This document shows, in pieces, positions 1 to 13,300 of a DNA stretch of 64,000 nucleotides; position 1 is the first letter of the stretch, and each line of letters begins with the position of its first letter. Location: positions 3,676,249 through 3,740,248 of the forward strand of contig OX442430.1 in assembly GCA_949361645.1 (NCBI GenBank), written 5' to 3'. The notes under the pieces were generated by a model. It searched no databases, had not been told where the DNA came from, and was given only the letters and a program-made list of their open reading frames with translations. Source of the stretch: Spongilla lacustris. Its lineage: Eukaryota > Porifera > Demospongiae > Spongillida > Spongillidae. Position numbers and translations under genes: made by a program.

Positions 1-1729
1 AGCGGAGAAGTAACAGATAGGTCCAGAGCCGCAGGCTTGCCCATGCACCAGTGAGGGATGAGGATGTCTGCTGGATGTGTGTTGCTGTGGTCGGGAGTAA
101 GGTTATGGCCTACTTCTAAATGGACACTAAGATGGGCATGGCGACAGGACTCGACCACAATGTCCCGAAGCCTGTTATGGCGATAGACAACATCCCCACC
201 ACGCTTGCATGTTGTGGCATGATGGCCAAGAGGATCTAGACTTTTTTCAGGACACAGTGCACATTGGGCATCACCAGAAGTGTCTAAACCTAGCCACCAC
301 TTGACAGCAACTTGAAATTGTGATGGTTCAAGGTGGAGCCCCTGGCGCTCACATGGTGGCATTGATAACCTGGAGGCTGCATGAGGTGACGAGACGGACA
401 GCAAATGAGCCTTGTTTGCAACTGTAGAAGCTTCCATGAGGGAACTGAGAAGTTGGTTATCGAGTTTCTCTGATAACTTGCCCTGAGAGATAGCAGATGA
501 CAGGAAGTCCTCAAACTTAATGCTGTCCTCAGCAGGGACTAACTGATTAAACATGCCCACTGCATCAGACAAATGTTGGGAAGAGTTTGGGGGAAGACAA
601 AGAAGAAATAAAGGCAGCACTTGCATGATGGGCAAGGGACATTTCAATGCCTGTGGATGATGAGAAACACCGGCGAACATCCTCATCAAACAATTGCAAA
701 GCCTTAAACGAAAAGGATGGGGGGGGGGGGGGGGGGGGGGGGGGTAGCGCGAGCAATGTGATTTAGGCGACAAAAACCACCACAAAGGCGAATTAGAATT
801 AATTCCACATGAGGGTCAATTGCACCAACTTCCTCAAGTTTATCTAGAAGTAATTTGGATTCAACACGCTTTGAAGAAATAAACGAGGCACAGAACTCTG
901 CATCACCAATTAGGATTCCTAGGATTACAAAACATGCTTTGTTTGACTTAACAATCTGCTCAGGAAATCCCTCTAGGTGGTTACGACCGTAGATCTCACA
1001 CTTGCCAACATTGATGAAAAGCCCTAAAGAGGGTCCATCCTGTTGGAGCAGTGATATAACCCTCAGCAAAGCAGACCTTGGACCAGCTAGGACCCCATCG
1101 TCTAAGTACCATGCATGGAGCAAAAGGCTCGAGCAATCAATGTCCTTAGCTACATGTATTTTAAGCACTAGGATGTTCAGAACAAGGGAAAAAAGGAGTG
1201 GACCCAGAGGATTGCCTTGCTGGACTCCAGACTCTGATGTGAGGGATCCCATAGAATGCCACAACAATGGGTGCTTACTGTAGCACCAACTTACCCATGG
1301 AAGCAACTCTGGAAAATACTTTTCACACTCGGATATATGAACTTGACGAGAAGCTAGGTTAAAAGCATTCCTCATATCAACTTTGAGGACTCCAAAATCC
1401 TCGTCCATCCAATGCTTCTCAACACAAGATCTTACACTGTGTGCAATTTTCTCAGCTCCAAAGGAGCACGCAACACCATACTGAAAAGGATTAAAGAAAT
1501 CTGCAGCCTTTGTCTTTATTGCCACACATAGGCATTTTGCCGTCAACCTACAAAGAGACTCACCAACTGCAATAGGGCGGATATCTCCTGGTGATGACTT
1601 ATTCAGAGCTGTGAGGTTGGCTCCAGCCAGGTAAACAGAAACCTCTTTATGAGCTTTACCCAGTGCCAGCATGATGATGACTGCTCTAAGTGATTGAAGC
1701 ATAGGTATTTGTAGGTGTACTTCTGCTGC
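1..1729 (-). pseudogene. Family-1 RLE-type retroelement, copy A (RT plus CCHC/RLE, decayed, runs off left edge)
   Basis: Minus-strand reverse transcriptase of a non-LTR-like retroelement. The longest open stretch (704-1702) holds RT blocks in order: RPIAVGE, LKVDMRNAFN, GVQQGNPLGPLL and the catalytic YLDD box at 1097-1108. Past a 26-base G tract the frame is lost, but other frames continue with a cysteine/histidine finger (C-x2-C, HHATTC, then GGDVVYRHN) and, near the left edge, PADILIPHW followed by GKPAALDLSVTSP. That order resembles the CCHC plus restriction-endonuclease-like domain of R2-type elements. The same protein is seen in copy B (25.3-27.9 kb). No apurinic-endonuclease domain is visible. 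The 5' part is missing: element sequence stops at 1729 and satellite begins at 1730. Frameshifts and loss of internal segments make it non-functional. Family assignment beyond RLE-type is not attempted. Confidence 0.8.
719..744. repeat. Uninterrupted poly-G tract (26 G)
   Basis: Twenty-six consecutive G on the plus strand inside the copy A RT pseudogene. It reads as a proline run on the coding strand, at a place where copy B has ordinary coding sequence. It may be an expansion or a sequencing/assembly artefact. Similar long G tracts recur near 56.0-56.2 kb and at 57320-57347. Confidence 0.9.
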
Positions 1730-2821
1730 ATCATTAAAATCATAATAAAGACTTTTAATAACTAGTTAGTAAATGTAGATCTATATGGATAGTGGGTATG
1801 AGTGTATTAGATTTAATTTACTATTGAATGGCTTAAGATAATCTATGTTAAACCATAAGTGTTATTTCTAAACTGACAATACATGTATTATCATTAAAAT
1901 CATAATAAAGACTTTTAATAATTAAACCATTACTAGTTAGTAAATCTAGATGCATAGGGATAGTATGTCTGAGTATATTAGATTTAATCTACCATTCAAT
2001 GTTTTATGATAAACCATGTTAAACCATAAGCTAAACTGAGATATTCACAATAAATGTAGTCTTTGACATTCATTAATTTATAATCATTACAGGATAAATG
2101 GACATGCACGAATACACTGATATATAAACATAGACTAAACACAATGTACACAAAATGCTAACTATATATCTACCCTACATCACTTTGACTGTAGTATCAT
2201 TAAAAGACTTTAAATAGTTAAACCATTACTAGTCATTAAATCTAGATCCATATGGACAGTGTGTGTGTATTAGATTTAATTTACCATTGAATGGTTTACG
2301 ATAAATCATGTTAAACTGTAAGTGTTATTTCTAAACTGAGATATTCACAATTCATGTATTATCATTAAAATCATAATAAAGACTTTAATAACTAGTTAGT
2401 AAATGTAGATCCATATGGATAGTGTGTATGAGTGTATTAGATTTAATTTACTATTGAATGACTTATGATAAACCATGTTAAACCATAAGTTTTACTTCTA
2501 CACTGAGATATTCACAATGCATGTAGTATCATTAAAATCATAATAACGATTTTTAATAATTAAACCATAACTAGTTAGTAAATCTAGATCTATATGGATA
2601 GTATGCCAGAGTGTATTAGATTTAATTTACCATAGAATGGTTTATGATAAACCATGTTAAACCATAAGTGTTATTTCTACACTGACAATACATATAGTAT
2701 CATAAAAAATAATAATAACGACTTTAAGTGTAATAGATTTAATTTACCATTGAATAGTTTATGATAAACCATGTTAAACGATAAGAGATATTTCTTAACT
2801 TAGATATTCACAATACATGTA
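1730..2821 (-). repeat. ~180-bp satellite block 1, inverted orientation
   Basis: About six monomers of the satellite that dominates the window, here in reverse orientation relative to the other blocks. Recognisable pieces, read as antisense, include ATCATTAAAATCATAATAA, CTAGTTAGTAAAT, ATATGGATAGT and GGTTTATGATAAACC-like segments. Copies are diverged and some are shortened. It abuts RT copy A at 1729/1730 and a non-satellite spacer at 2821/2822. Confidence 0.9.
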
Positions 2822-3538
2822 CAGTGGTGTTCACCGAAAGAGGGGAAAAATGCAATTATGCACATTTTTGATTTTATCTCATGAATGGTATATAATTATA
2901 TTATGCCAATTACAATTTTAGATTCACCATCTACATTTGAACGGAATACATTTGCTTTAATTCAATTATAACTTATAAACAAAACAATGCACCTTAGTAA
3001 ACAACTGCTGGTCAGGTAGGATGTTCAAGGCTATAATTCCTCTATACTTTGTAGTTAAGCTACCAAATTTTTTTGTATGTACCCAATATAGGTGAGTACC
3101 TAAAGTGTTGTGTTGAGCTCTTAAGTCTCACTCGCTATAGAGATTGGTAGGAAAGTATCACTTTTCAGAGGGAGGCGTGGTCTTCGTATGAATTCGGACA
3201 AATTAGTTTGACATAAGGATTAAAATTGACTTTTTCTAAATGAGAGGTCTCTGGGGTTTTATATAATTTATAACATTTTTTTGGCAGCTTGCTATCGGCA
3301 TTAAACAATCCATGAAATGCTCATTGAAAGCCATTCTTCATCTGTTTTTAGGATTTCTCCGTATGTCATAGTAAAAATGCAGCAACGAATAATAGTATTT
3401 GTGTTTGTAAGCACGGTACGTAACTTTAAAAAGCATTTCTACGTGTAGAATACTTGATATAATAAGTACAAATGCAAATATCATGATTATGTGCTAAGGA
3501 TTAAAATTGAATTTTTCTAAATGAGAGGTCTCTGGGGT
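2822..3538. other. Unclassified ~717-bp spacer between opposed satellite blocks
   Basis: AT-rich sequence with no coding potential that I can see, lying between a reverse-oriented and a forward-oriented satellite block. It contains a direct repeat of about 40 bp (GGATTAAAATTGA, then TTTTTCTAAATGAGAGGTCTC) at about 3217-3256 and 3499-3538. The left boundary falls at ACATGTA of the monomer, close to the point where the RT elements also join it. It may be an old insertion. No terminal inverted repeats were found. Confidence 0.6.
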
Positions 3539-4396
3539 ATCCATATGAAAAGCCGTTATTATGATTTTAATGATACTACATCTATTGTGAATATCTCAGT
3601 TTAGAAATAGCATTTATGGTTTAACATGGTTTATCATAAACCATTCTATGGTAAATTAAATCTAATACACGCATACTATCCATATAGATCTAGATTTACT
3701 AACTAGTAATAGTTTACTTATTAAAAGTCGTTATTAAGATTTTAATGATACTACATGTATTGTGATTATGTCAGTTTAAAAATATAACTTATGGTTTAAC
3801 ATGGTTTATCATAAACCATTCAATGGTAAATTAAATCTAATACACTCAGACATACTATCCATATGGATCTAGATTTACTGACTAGTAATGCTTTAATTAT
3901 TAAAAGTCGTTATTATGATTTTAATGATACTACACTGTATTGTGAATATCTGAGTTTAGAAATAACACTTATGGTTTAACATGGTTTATCATAAACCATT
4001 CAATGGTAAATTAAATCTAATACACTCAGACATACTATCCATATGGAAATAGGTTTATTAATATGTAATGGTTTAATTATTAAAAGTCGTTATTATGATT
4101 TTAATGATACTACTGTATTGTGAATATAGTTTAGAAATAACACTTATGGTTTAACATGGTTTATCATAAACCATTCAATGGTAAATTAAATCTATTAAAC
4201 TCAGACATACTATCCATATGGATCTTGATTTACTAACTAGTAATGGTTTAATTATTAAAAGTCGTTATTATGATTTTAATGATACTACATGTATTGTGAA
4301 TATCTCAGTTTAGAAATAACACTTATGGCTTAACATGGTTTATCATAAACCATTCAATGGTAAATTAAATCTAATACACTCAGACACACTATCCAT
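3539..4396 (+). repeat. ~180-bp satellite block 2
   Basis: Forward-orientation monomers. Each carries TTATTATGATTTTAATGAT, ATTGTGAATATCTCAG, the perfect palindrome TGGTTTATCATAAACCA, and CATACTATCCATATGG. The block is cut at CCAT by the TIR element starting at 4397 and resumes at 6443 with the same CCAT. Confidence 0.95.
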
Positions 4397-6442
4397 CACA
4401 GCCCTCCGCGACTGGACAAAAGGGTCCATAATTAGACAATACCGTAAACCAAAAAAATCCATTGCGACTATATGCGCCATGGCCTCATTAAAATGGCTTT
4501 TTTTGAGAGAGCTATATCTTGTTCATTTTACCATTGAATACCTGTTCAGCCCTTCCATTTAACTGGTGTATCATCGTAGTAGAGACTATACCATATGCGC
4601 ACTCTTCATATCGCAAACCTTAATAACGCGCAGCCAATTTGTTTGGATATCGTAAGGGAAAGGGGTAGCTTTAGGCTGAAAACACCAAGCACAGACAAAT
4701 TCTCAAGACGGTTGGTTTGCCGCACCGTCAACTACACACAATTAGGTGTACAGTAACACCATTCAGATGCAGCCATACTTTTTTTTTCATCACACAATAA
4801 ACGGTTTTGTTTGGCTATGAATAATGCGGCTTCAGTTGCTTTGTTCGGTCACATAGCCTACCACAGAGACCAGCTCCAGAAACGTTGCAGAGTCCTTTTG
4901 GTGGCTACAAGGAAGAAAAGGAGGGCATTCTATCAATGTTCAGAGTTACCATAAGTATACACCCCCTGATGGCACCCACTGGAAGTGCCATTCGGTGCTT
5001 GTGACGTGTATGAGCAGTACTTTGACAGTGTAGTTATAAGTGTATAAGGAGAATTCTGTTTATACTGGCATTAGTGTAGTACAGTAAATAGAAGGGAAAG
5101 TGTAACAACCAGGGAGAATGGGAGGGAGGGAGGAGAGGGGGAGGAGAGGGGAGGAGAAGGGGAGGGAGAGGGGAGGAGAGGGGGAAGGGGAGGGAGAGGG
5201 GAGGAGTGGGGGAGGGAGAGGGGAGGAGGGGGAGGGAAAGAGGAGGAGAGGAGAGAGGGAGAGGGGAGAAGAGCGGGAGGGAGAGGGGAGGAGAGGGGGA
5301 GGGAGAGGAGAGGAGAGGGGGAGGGAGAGGGGAGGAGAGGGGGAGGGAGAGGGGAGGGAGAGGGGAGGAGAGGGGAGGGAGAGGGGGAGGGAGAGGGGAG
5401 GGAGAGGGGAGGAGAGGGGAGGAGAGGGGAGGAGAGGGGAGGGAGAGGAGTGGAGAGGGAGGGGAGAGGGAGAAAAGGGAGCAGAGGAGGCAAAAGGTAG
5501 GAAGGGGGAGGGGTGGTGAGGGGAGGGAGGAGGGAGAGGGGAGGGAGAGGGGAGGGGAGGGAGAGGGGAGGGAGGAGAGGGGAGGGAAGGGAGGGAGGAG
5601 AGGGGAGGGAGGAAAGGGAAGGAGGAGAGGGGAGGGAGGAGAGGAAAGGAGGAGAGGGGAGAAGAGGGAGGGGAGGGAGAGGGGAGGGAGAGGGGAGAGG
5701 GGAGGGAGGGAGAGGGGAGGGAGGGGAGGGAGAGGAGAGGGGAGGGAGAGGGGAGGGAGGAGAGGGGATTATAACAATGGGCAAGGTGGACGGGTGCAGG
5801 CTTTGGTCTACTTGGTTAACAGGGGGTAGAGTCTATCCGGACTATCCATGCCCGGTCCACACCCCTCTCTTATTGTTCAAGAGCACAGGCTATCCATTGC
5901 ACCCCGGATTGTGAAAGCAATTCCACGCCAAACAAAGCAAAAAAAATCGTGGATAGGCATTCTATCCCTTTTCAAACACGTCCATACGCACATGTATCAT
6001 TAATAATTATCACGGCTCAAACCATAGTATAGTTCACACGCGTATACCATCGCGAAGAAAAAGTATGGCTACAGTTTCATACTACATGTTGTAAGTACCT
6101 TCTGTCTCCTTTTGTTCTGTGCTTCCATCTGGGGAGCAGAATTTGTCTGCGTGGTCGAAAAAGTACGTTGAAGTCGATGGGTTCGTCAAAAAATGGCTGC
6201 TTGTAGGAAGCAGTGGAGAGAAAACTAGGCCATGTGACATTGGCTACTAATAGAACAAAGGTACTTCATTCCCATGCATGTATGGCCTTTAAATGGTGAC
6301 AAGTTCAAACATGTTAACACGTAGTGCAAAGTTTGTAAGGTTGTCGGTTGTCAAGGGTGGTTGCTAAGGCATTACGCCACTTTTTCAATATTTCTATAGG
6401 TATGCCTTTTGTCCACAAAATGTATGGCCGCATAGGGCTGTG
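4397..6442 (+). mobile_element. CACAG-ended TIR DNA element, copy 1 (2,046 bp, non-autonomous)
   Basis: Inserted in the satellite and flanked by a 4-bp direct duplication, CCAT at 4393-4396 and 6443-6446. The ends are inverted (CACAGCCCT at the left, AGGGCTGTG at the right), and both ends also carry GGACAAAAGG in inverted arrangement slightly further in. The middle holds a long polypurine tract. A short open stretch around 4795-4900 (MNNAASVALFGHIAYH) is also present in copy 2, but no transposase catalytic core is recognisable. Ends beginning CACAG with a 4-bp duplication would fit CMC/Chapaev-like elements; that is an inference from end sequence and duplication size only. The second copy is at 30921-33411 in opposite orientation. 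Confidence 0.85.
5115..5768. repeat. Polypurine GA-rich tract (~650 bp)
   Basis: Almost pure purine on the plus strand, made of irregular GAGGGGAGGGAGAGG-like units, inside TIR element copy 1. Long mirror-like polypurine runs can form triplex DNA. The reading frames across it (Gly/Arg/Glu on plus, Pro/Ser/Leu on minus) are composition artefacts, not genes. Confidence 0.95.
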
Positions 6443-7022
6443 CCATATGGATCTGAATTTACTAACTAGTAATGGTTTAATTATTAAAAGTCGTTATTAT
6501 GATTTAAATGATACTACATGTATAGTGAATATCTCAGTATAAAAATAATACATGGTTTAGCATGGTTTATCATAAACCATTGAATGGTAAATTAAATCTA
6601 ATACATTCAGACATACTATCCATATGGATCTAGATTTCATAACTTGTAATGGTTTAATTTTTAAAAGTCGTTATGATTTTAATGATACTACATGTATTGT
6701 GAATATCTCAGTTTAAAAATGACACTTATGGTTTAACACGGTTTGTCATAAACCATTCAATGGTAAATTAAATCTAATACACTCAGACATACTATCCATA
6801 TGGAACTAGATTTACTAACTAGTAATGGTTTAATTATTAAAAGTCGTTATTATGATTTTAATGATACTACATGTATTGTGAATATCTGAGTTTAGAAATA
6901 ACACTTATGGTTTAACATGGTTTATCATAAACCATTCAATGGTAAATTAAATCTTATACACTCAGACATACTATCCATATGGAAGTAGGTTTATTAATAT
7001 GTAATGTTTTAATTATGAAAAG
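6443..7022 (+). repeat. ~180-bp satellite block 3
   Basis: About three forward monomers continuing the block interrupted by TIR element copy 1, starting with the duplicated CCAT. The array ends inside a monomer at ATTATGAAAAG, after which low-copy DNA begins. Confidence 0.93.
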
Positions 7023-7802
7023 ATCTTTGTAATAATATATATAATTTCACCTATACAATGATTATAATAACGCAAAACACACACAAACTACTACAGAAGC
7101 CACTAAATATCGAGAGTTACGTTAGTAACTCTCATACAGGATTTCACCCCGATTGTGAATATCATTACAAAAACGGGACCCGCTTCTAACGGGTCTCCTA
7201 TCGATCGGATGGCTTAGATAGTTGTCGGTATCGAACAAGGAATCAAAAGAGAGCCGTTTTGTGTTTGTTTGATGTCGCATAACCGTGTCGTTCAAGAGAA
7301 CAAAAGGGATTCTGTTTTTACTTGTCCCCAGACAGAACGGTGGCCATTTTCTCCTTCCTTTATTTGTAAAGAACTCGAGATAAGAACCGTTTTAAAAAAC
7401 GCGAATGATGCCAGTACGTTTAGAATTTCAAGTGGCAGTGCCCTTTTGAGTCAGATACTCGTGGATCCTATTGGACCTTGAACTGATAGCATAAATATAT
7501 ACTAGTATGTTGATAACTTTACTGGGGATAAAACTCGACACAGGAGCTGTTTCAAACAACCTCAGTGGTATCAATAGGTTCAGAATTTCAAGTTATATCC
7601 GTACAAGTGAGTATGTTCATAGGGATCGCTTGTTACAGTAGCTCAGGCTAGAAATGGTGTGTTTCAAGCCATACGGCCATGATATATGCTGTAAGCCACA
7701 CCTACTTGAGCTTAAATAGAACTACACGTGAGGCTTTGTACATGGTGTTCCTGTTCATAGTATATATCATTTGCTTTTGTTAGTGAAGTTGCTTTTGTCA
7801 AA
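7023..7802. other. Low-copy DNA without a recognisable gene
   Basis: No reading frame here resembles a known protein. Two small hairpins are visible: 7112-7133 (GAGAGTTAC, four-base loop, GTAACTCTC) and one near 7176-7193 (GACCCG ... CGGGTC). No promoter or polyadenylation signal can be supported. Confidence 0.5.
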
Positions 7803-8218
7803 ATGCTTTCACGTCAGCGTAAGGCTAGAGCCAAATGTCGAGCGGAATACCTCCAAAAGCGAGAGGAAATATTGAAGGAACGGTCGTCAGAAGAGAGCAA
7901 AGAAAAAGCTTGAGAACGATATCACCGGAACCCCGAGCCAAAACTAACCGCTGAGGAAGAACGATATCACCAGAACTCCGATGGAAAGCAAGCCGCTGAG
8001 TGGGAAAAATATACAAGAACCCCGAGCCAATACTATCTTTAAAGCGGCAATGGTGCAATGAAAATAAAGCGGCCATGAACAGTGCAGAACATTGGGACGG
8101 TTCCATCGCTTCTCCTGCGAAAAGAATGCGATTGCAAGAACGACCAACAGATCAACATGCTGCACGAAGCAAATGCCACCGCGCGAGGATAATGGGCTTA
8201 GAAAGATATCTACCATAG
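7803..8218 (+). pseudogene. Broken gene encoding repeated ERYH-N-PEPK-type motifs
   Basis: An ATG at 7803 opens a very basic, Arg/Lys/Glu-rich frame (MLSRQRKARAKCRAEYLQKR). It is stopped by a TGA at about 7911, and the same frame goes on with ERYHRNPEPK and then ERYHQNSDGK. Near 8010 the pattern jumps to another frame and continues as KNPEPILSLKRQWC up to a stop at 8218. The repeated aromatic-H-x-N-P-E-P-K unit shows that one disrupted coding sequence is being seen. From memory, arrays of such short charged repeats occur in predicted proteins of sponges and cnidarians, some linked to mobile elements. No enzymatic domain is visible and the function is unknown. The TGA sits where the repeat pattern predicts arginine. 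Confidence 0.55.
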
Positions 8219-8889
8219 TACCAATATAAACCCCAAAGGTACGTATACGTTCGAATTCGAATGAGTGATACAATACGTATTTTGAACATGTACATGCATG
8301 CGTGTATTATAAAATAATGTTTATAAACCTTTGCATTGCTAAGTCACCATGGACATAGTGCCCATATTACCAGGGCAACCTCATCCCTCTATCCTGCACA
8401 TTCTCTCAGAAGGTTCTATATTCAGCTACTGTGTGTGGGAAGGTGTCTTTCTACTGACAGCTCAGACATGTGTGGTTCAATCATTGTAGTAACTATATAG
8501 GTGTTACAGCAAGTTTGATGGGGGGTCAAGGCAGATATGGAGGCAGCAAGCCACATAGTTCTGCAGAAGTTTAAGGGCATTCTCCATTTGAAGACCTGTT
8601 GAGTAACACAACCAATTATTTTCAACCTGTTCCAGGGTTGTGAACAACCTGTTCCGACCCTAATACATCAGGATTGTTTTGACCCAGGCGGGCAATACCC
8701 GGGACCAGGGAATAATTTATCAGGCCTGAAACAACCTGAAACACCCCGGTACCAGGACTGGTATGGCCATTCAAACGTGGCCTCGATGCTATAGCATAAA
8801 ATTTATTTCTAGTTATTATCGTTTTCATTTGTTGTCAAAAGCTTCATTGAAAAACAAAATTACAAATACGTCCATACATCACTATTACT
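8219..8889. other. Low-copy DNA with short dispersed repeats
   Basis: No gene recognised. At 8561-8603 there is a 43-bp stretch (begins CTGCAGAAGTTTAAGGG) that recurs without a mismatch at 18361-18403. Around 8640-8765 there are CCTGTTCC / CAGGACTGG-type segments, loosely similar to the CAGGACTGGTACAGG repeats near 17.94 kb. Confidence 0.5.
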
Positions 8890-9601
8890 GCTGCATGTTC
8901 GGGAGCACAACACCAGGTTTGATGATATGATGATTGCCATCATTTGCCACTGTAAAGGTACGAATGAAGTTATAAAACAACATATTTTGCTTTACTTACG
9001 TGTGGAAGACGCCTGCTTCTGGCGTTTAACCAGTGAATGTCTCTGTTTATCTACATAGTGAAAGAATAGTATATATAAACTTACTGTCTAAATGAAGTCC
9101 ATTTCAATCCCTACAAAAACGAACAGCAGTACAATGTCAAAACATATAGGTATGGAACTTACGCTCGAGGTGATCTTGGTAAATTGACACTGAAAGCTAT
9201 AGAGCTTAAATAAACAACTGGCATATGTAACTTACGACTGGTGATGGCGTTGCTACCATTTAGCAAGCCACGTGCGTAAGTAACTTACGATCGCGGTAGG
9301 CCTAGTCATGGTAAACCAGCAACAGGCTTATTTCTGTTTAGCTGAAATGCACACATGTAAACCCTAAGATACAGGCTTAACATAGGAAGCTTACCTGGTA
9401 CTGCTTCATACCCGTTTTGGCTGCTCTAGTAAAAAGTATCGATCCTTGCGTACCGGTATGTACAAAACAGAATGATACCAAAATACAAGCTGGATAGAAC
9501 TTACATGAACGGGCAGTTATTTTTTCCTGGCGAATAGCTCTTTGTGTACTTGGGCTTCCGTCAACTTGGCTTTCTACGTCCTCACAGACATTTCTGGTCA
9601 C
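8890..9601 (-). other. Candidate micro-exon transcript: seven splice donors with paired acceptors
   Basis: On the minus strand, consensus 5' splice sites begin at 9504, 9394, 9288, 9235, 9162, 9084 and 8999. Six read GTAAGT and one reads GTAAGC. Each is followed 34-80 nt downstream by a plausible acceptor: TTTTTACTAG, TGCATTTCAG, AAATGGTAG (weak), AGCTTTCAG, TTTTTGTAG, TCACTATGTAG and CCTTTACAG. The implied internal exons are about 31, 53, 17, 27, 26 and 51 nt and the introns 34-79 nt. The upstream segment (9505-9598) has an open frame, EDVESQVDGSPSTQRAIRQE, but begins without an ATG. No single frame stays open across all exons, since exons 3 and 6 contain stops in the phases tested. This may be a noncoding or alternatively spliced leader, a decayed gene, or a chance cluster. 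Confidence 0.35.
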
Positions 9602-10378
9602 GCGAGCTCAGATTTGCCGCGCACGTGATATTGGTAACTTGGTGAACATGAGATGTAAGATACCTACCATACATTAATTGTTATTTGAACATGAGACAGA
9701 TAAGTAATTTTTTAATGCTTTCAATGTTCTCTGCAGACAAGGCAGTATTGGACGAATGTACTTCCCATAGCTCGGTTATGATTGTAAATACATTTACTCT
9801 GGCTGGCTGGTTTATGTTCAACTGATTGTGGTTTGATGTACTGTCCACACTGATGAGACTTCTGTGAAGACAACCAATCTCAGAAGATTTGTTATTGTGA
9901 ATAAAGGACAGAGAAATCCATTCAACTGTTATCCTTGTGTGACCTCATCCATTTGCTGGATAATACAAAGTGGCTTGGATCACCGCTAGTCTTACATGCC
10001 ACTAGAGGGCAGAACTGAAGGGTACTAATATTTCACCATCCTAACTCACTTCACTCAACTCTGTCCTCTGTTGCTTAAGCTGAACAAATTTACACTGCCC
10101 ATTGAGGTACAGAAGTATCGCAGTTCACTCCATGCGGCATAGGAATTAGACATAAGCATAGCTGGATTTTGACATCCTCAAGTTCAACTTAATCACAGAT
10201 GTGCCACACTGTGGAGGTACATCATACCATCCGATAATGCACAGCCGCGCCTAGCAATATAGAATGGAAGCTTACATCTCTGCATGCATTGATACTTACA
10301 TGCATACATATGTAGAAACATCATATCCATCGCAACCATGTATACATGTACTGTTACATACATATGTATGTATGTTAT
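9602..10378. other. Low-copy DNA without a recognisable gene
   Basis: No protein similarity is recognised in any frame. An AATAAA occurs near 9899 on the plus strand, without an upstream gene to attach it to. A 16-bp palindrome, ACATACATATGTATGT, at 10356-10371 lies just before the microsatellite. Confidence 0.45.
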
Positions 10379-13300
10379 ATACATACATACATACATACAT
10401 ACATACATACATACATACATACATACATACATACATACATACATACATACATACATACATACATACATACATACATACATACATACATACATACATACAT
10501 ACATACATACATACATACATACATACATACATACATACATACATACATACATACATACATACATACATACATACATACATACATACATACATACATACAT
10601 ACATACATACATACATACATACATACATACATACATACATACATACATACATACATACATACATACATACATACATACATACATACATACATACATACAT
10701 ACATACATACATACATACATACATACATACATACATACATACATACATACATACATACATACATACATACATACATACATACATACATACATACATACAT
10801 ACATACATACATACATACATACATACATACATACATACATACATACATACATACATACATACATACATACATACATACATACATACATACATACATACAT
10901 ACATACATACATACATACATACATACATACATACATACATACATACATACATACATACATACATACATACATACATACATACATACATACATACATACAT
11001 ACATACATACATACATACATACATACATACATACATACATACATACATACATACATACATACATACATACATACATACATACATACATACATACATACAT
11101 ACATACATACATACATACATACATACATACATACATACATACATACATACATACATACATACATACATACATACATACATACATACATACATACATACAT
11201 ACATACATACATACATACATACATACATACATACATACATACATACATACATACATACATACATACATACATACATACATACATACATACATACATACAT
11301 ACATACATACATACATACATACATACATACATACATACATACATACATACATACATACATACATACATACATACATACATACATACATACATACATACAT
11401 ACATACATACATACATACATACATACATACATACATACATACATACATACATACATACATACATACATACATACATACATACATACATACATACATACAT
11501 ACATACATACATACATACATACATACATACATACATACATACATACATACATACATACATACATACATACATACATACATACATACATACATACATACAT
11601 ACATACATACATACATACATACATACATACATACATACATACATACATACATACATACATACATACATACATACATACATACATACATACATACATACAT
11701 ACATACATACATACATACATACATACATACATACATACATACATACATACATACATACATACATACATACATACATACATACATACATACATACATACAT
11801 ACATACATACATACATACATACATACATACATACATACATACATACATACATACATACATACATACATACATACATACATACATACATACATACATACAT
11901 ACATACATACATACATACATACATACATACATACATACATACATACATACATACATACATACATACATACATACATACATACATACATACATACATACAT
12001 ACATACATACATACATACATACATACATACATACATACATACATACATACATACATACATACATACATACATACATACATACATACATACATACATACAT
12101 ACATACATACATACATACATACATACATACATACATACATACATACATACATACATACATACATACATACATACATACATACATACATACATACATACAT
12201 ACATACATACATACATACATACATACATACATACATACATACATACATACATACATACATACATACATACATACATACATACATACATACATACATACAT
12301 ACATACATACATACATACATACATACATACATACATACATACATACATACATACATACATACATACATACATACATACATACATACATACATACATACAT
12401 ACATACATACATACATACATACATACATACATACATACATACATACATACATACATACATACATACATACATACATACATACATACATACATACATACAT
12501 ACATACATACATACATACATACATACATACATACATACATACATACATACATACATACATACATACATACATACATACATACATACATACATACATACAT
12601 ACATACATACATACATACATACATACATACATACATACATACATACATACATACATACATACATACATACATACATACATACATACATACATACATACAT
12701 ACATACATACATACATACATACATACATACATACATACATACATACATACATACATACATACATACATACATACATACATACATACATACATACATACAT
12801 ACATACATACATACATACATACATACATACATACATACATACATACATACATACATACATACATACATACATACATACATACATACATACATACATACAT
12901 ACATACATACATACATACATACATACATACATACATACATACATACATACATACATACATACATACATACATACATACATACATACATACATACATACAT
13001 ACATACATACATACATACATACATACATACATACATACATACATACATACATACATACATACATACATACATACATACATACATACATACATACATACAT
13101 ACATACATACATACATACATACATACATACATACATACATACATACATACATACATACATACATACATACATACATACATACATACATACATACATACAT
13201 ACATACATACATACATACATACATACATACATACATACATACATACATACATACATACATACATACATACATACATACATACATACATACATACATACAT

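Noticed and set aside
5071..5914. Gly/Arg/Glu-rich and Pro/Ser/Leu-rich frames
   Set aside because: They arise from the polypurine tract and occur in several frames and both strands at once.
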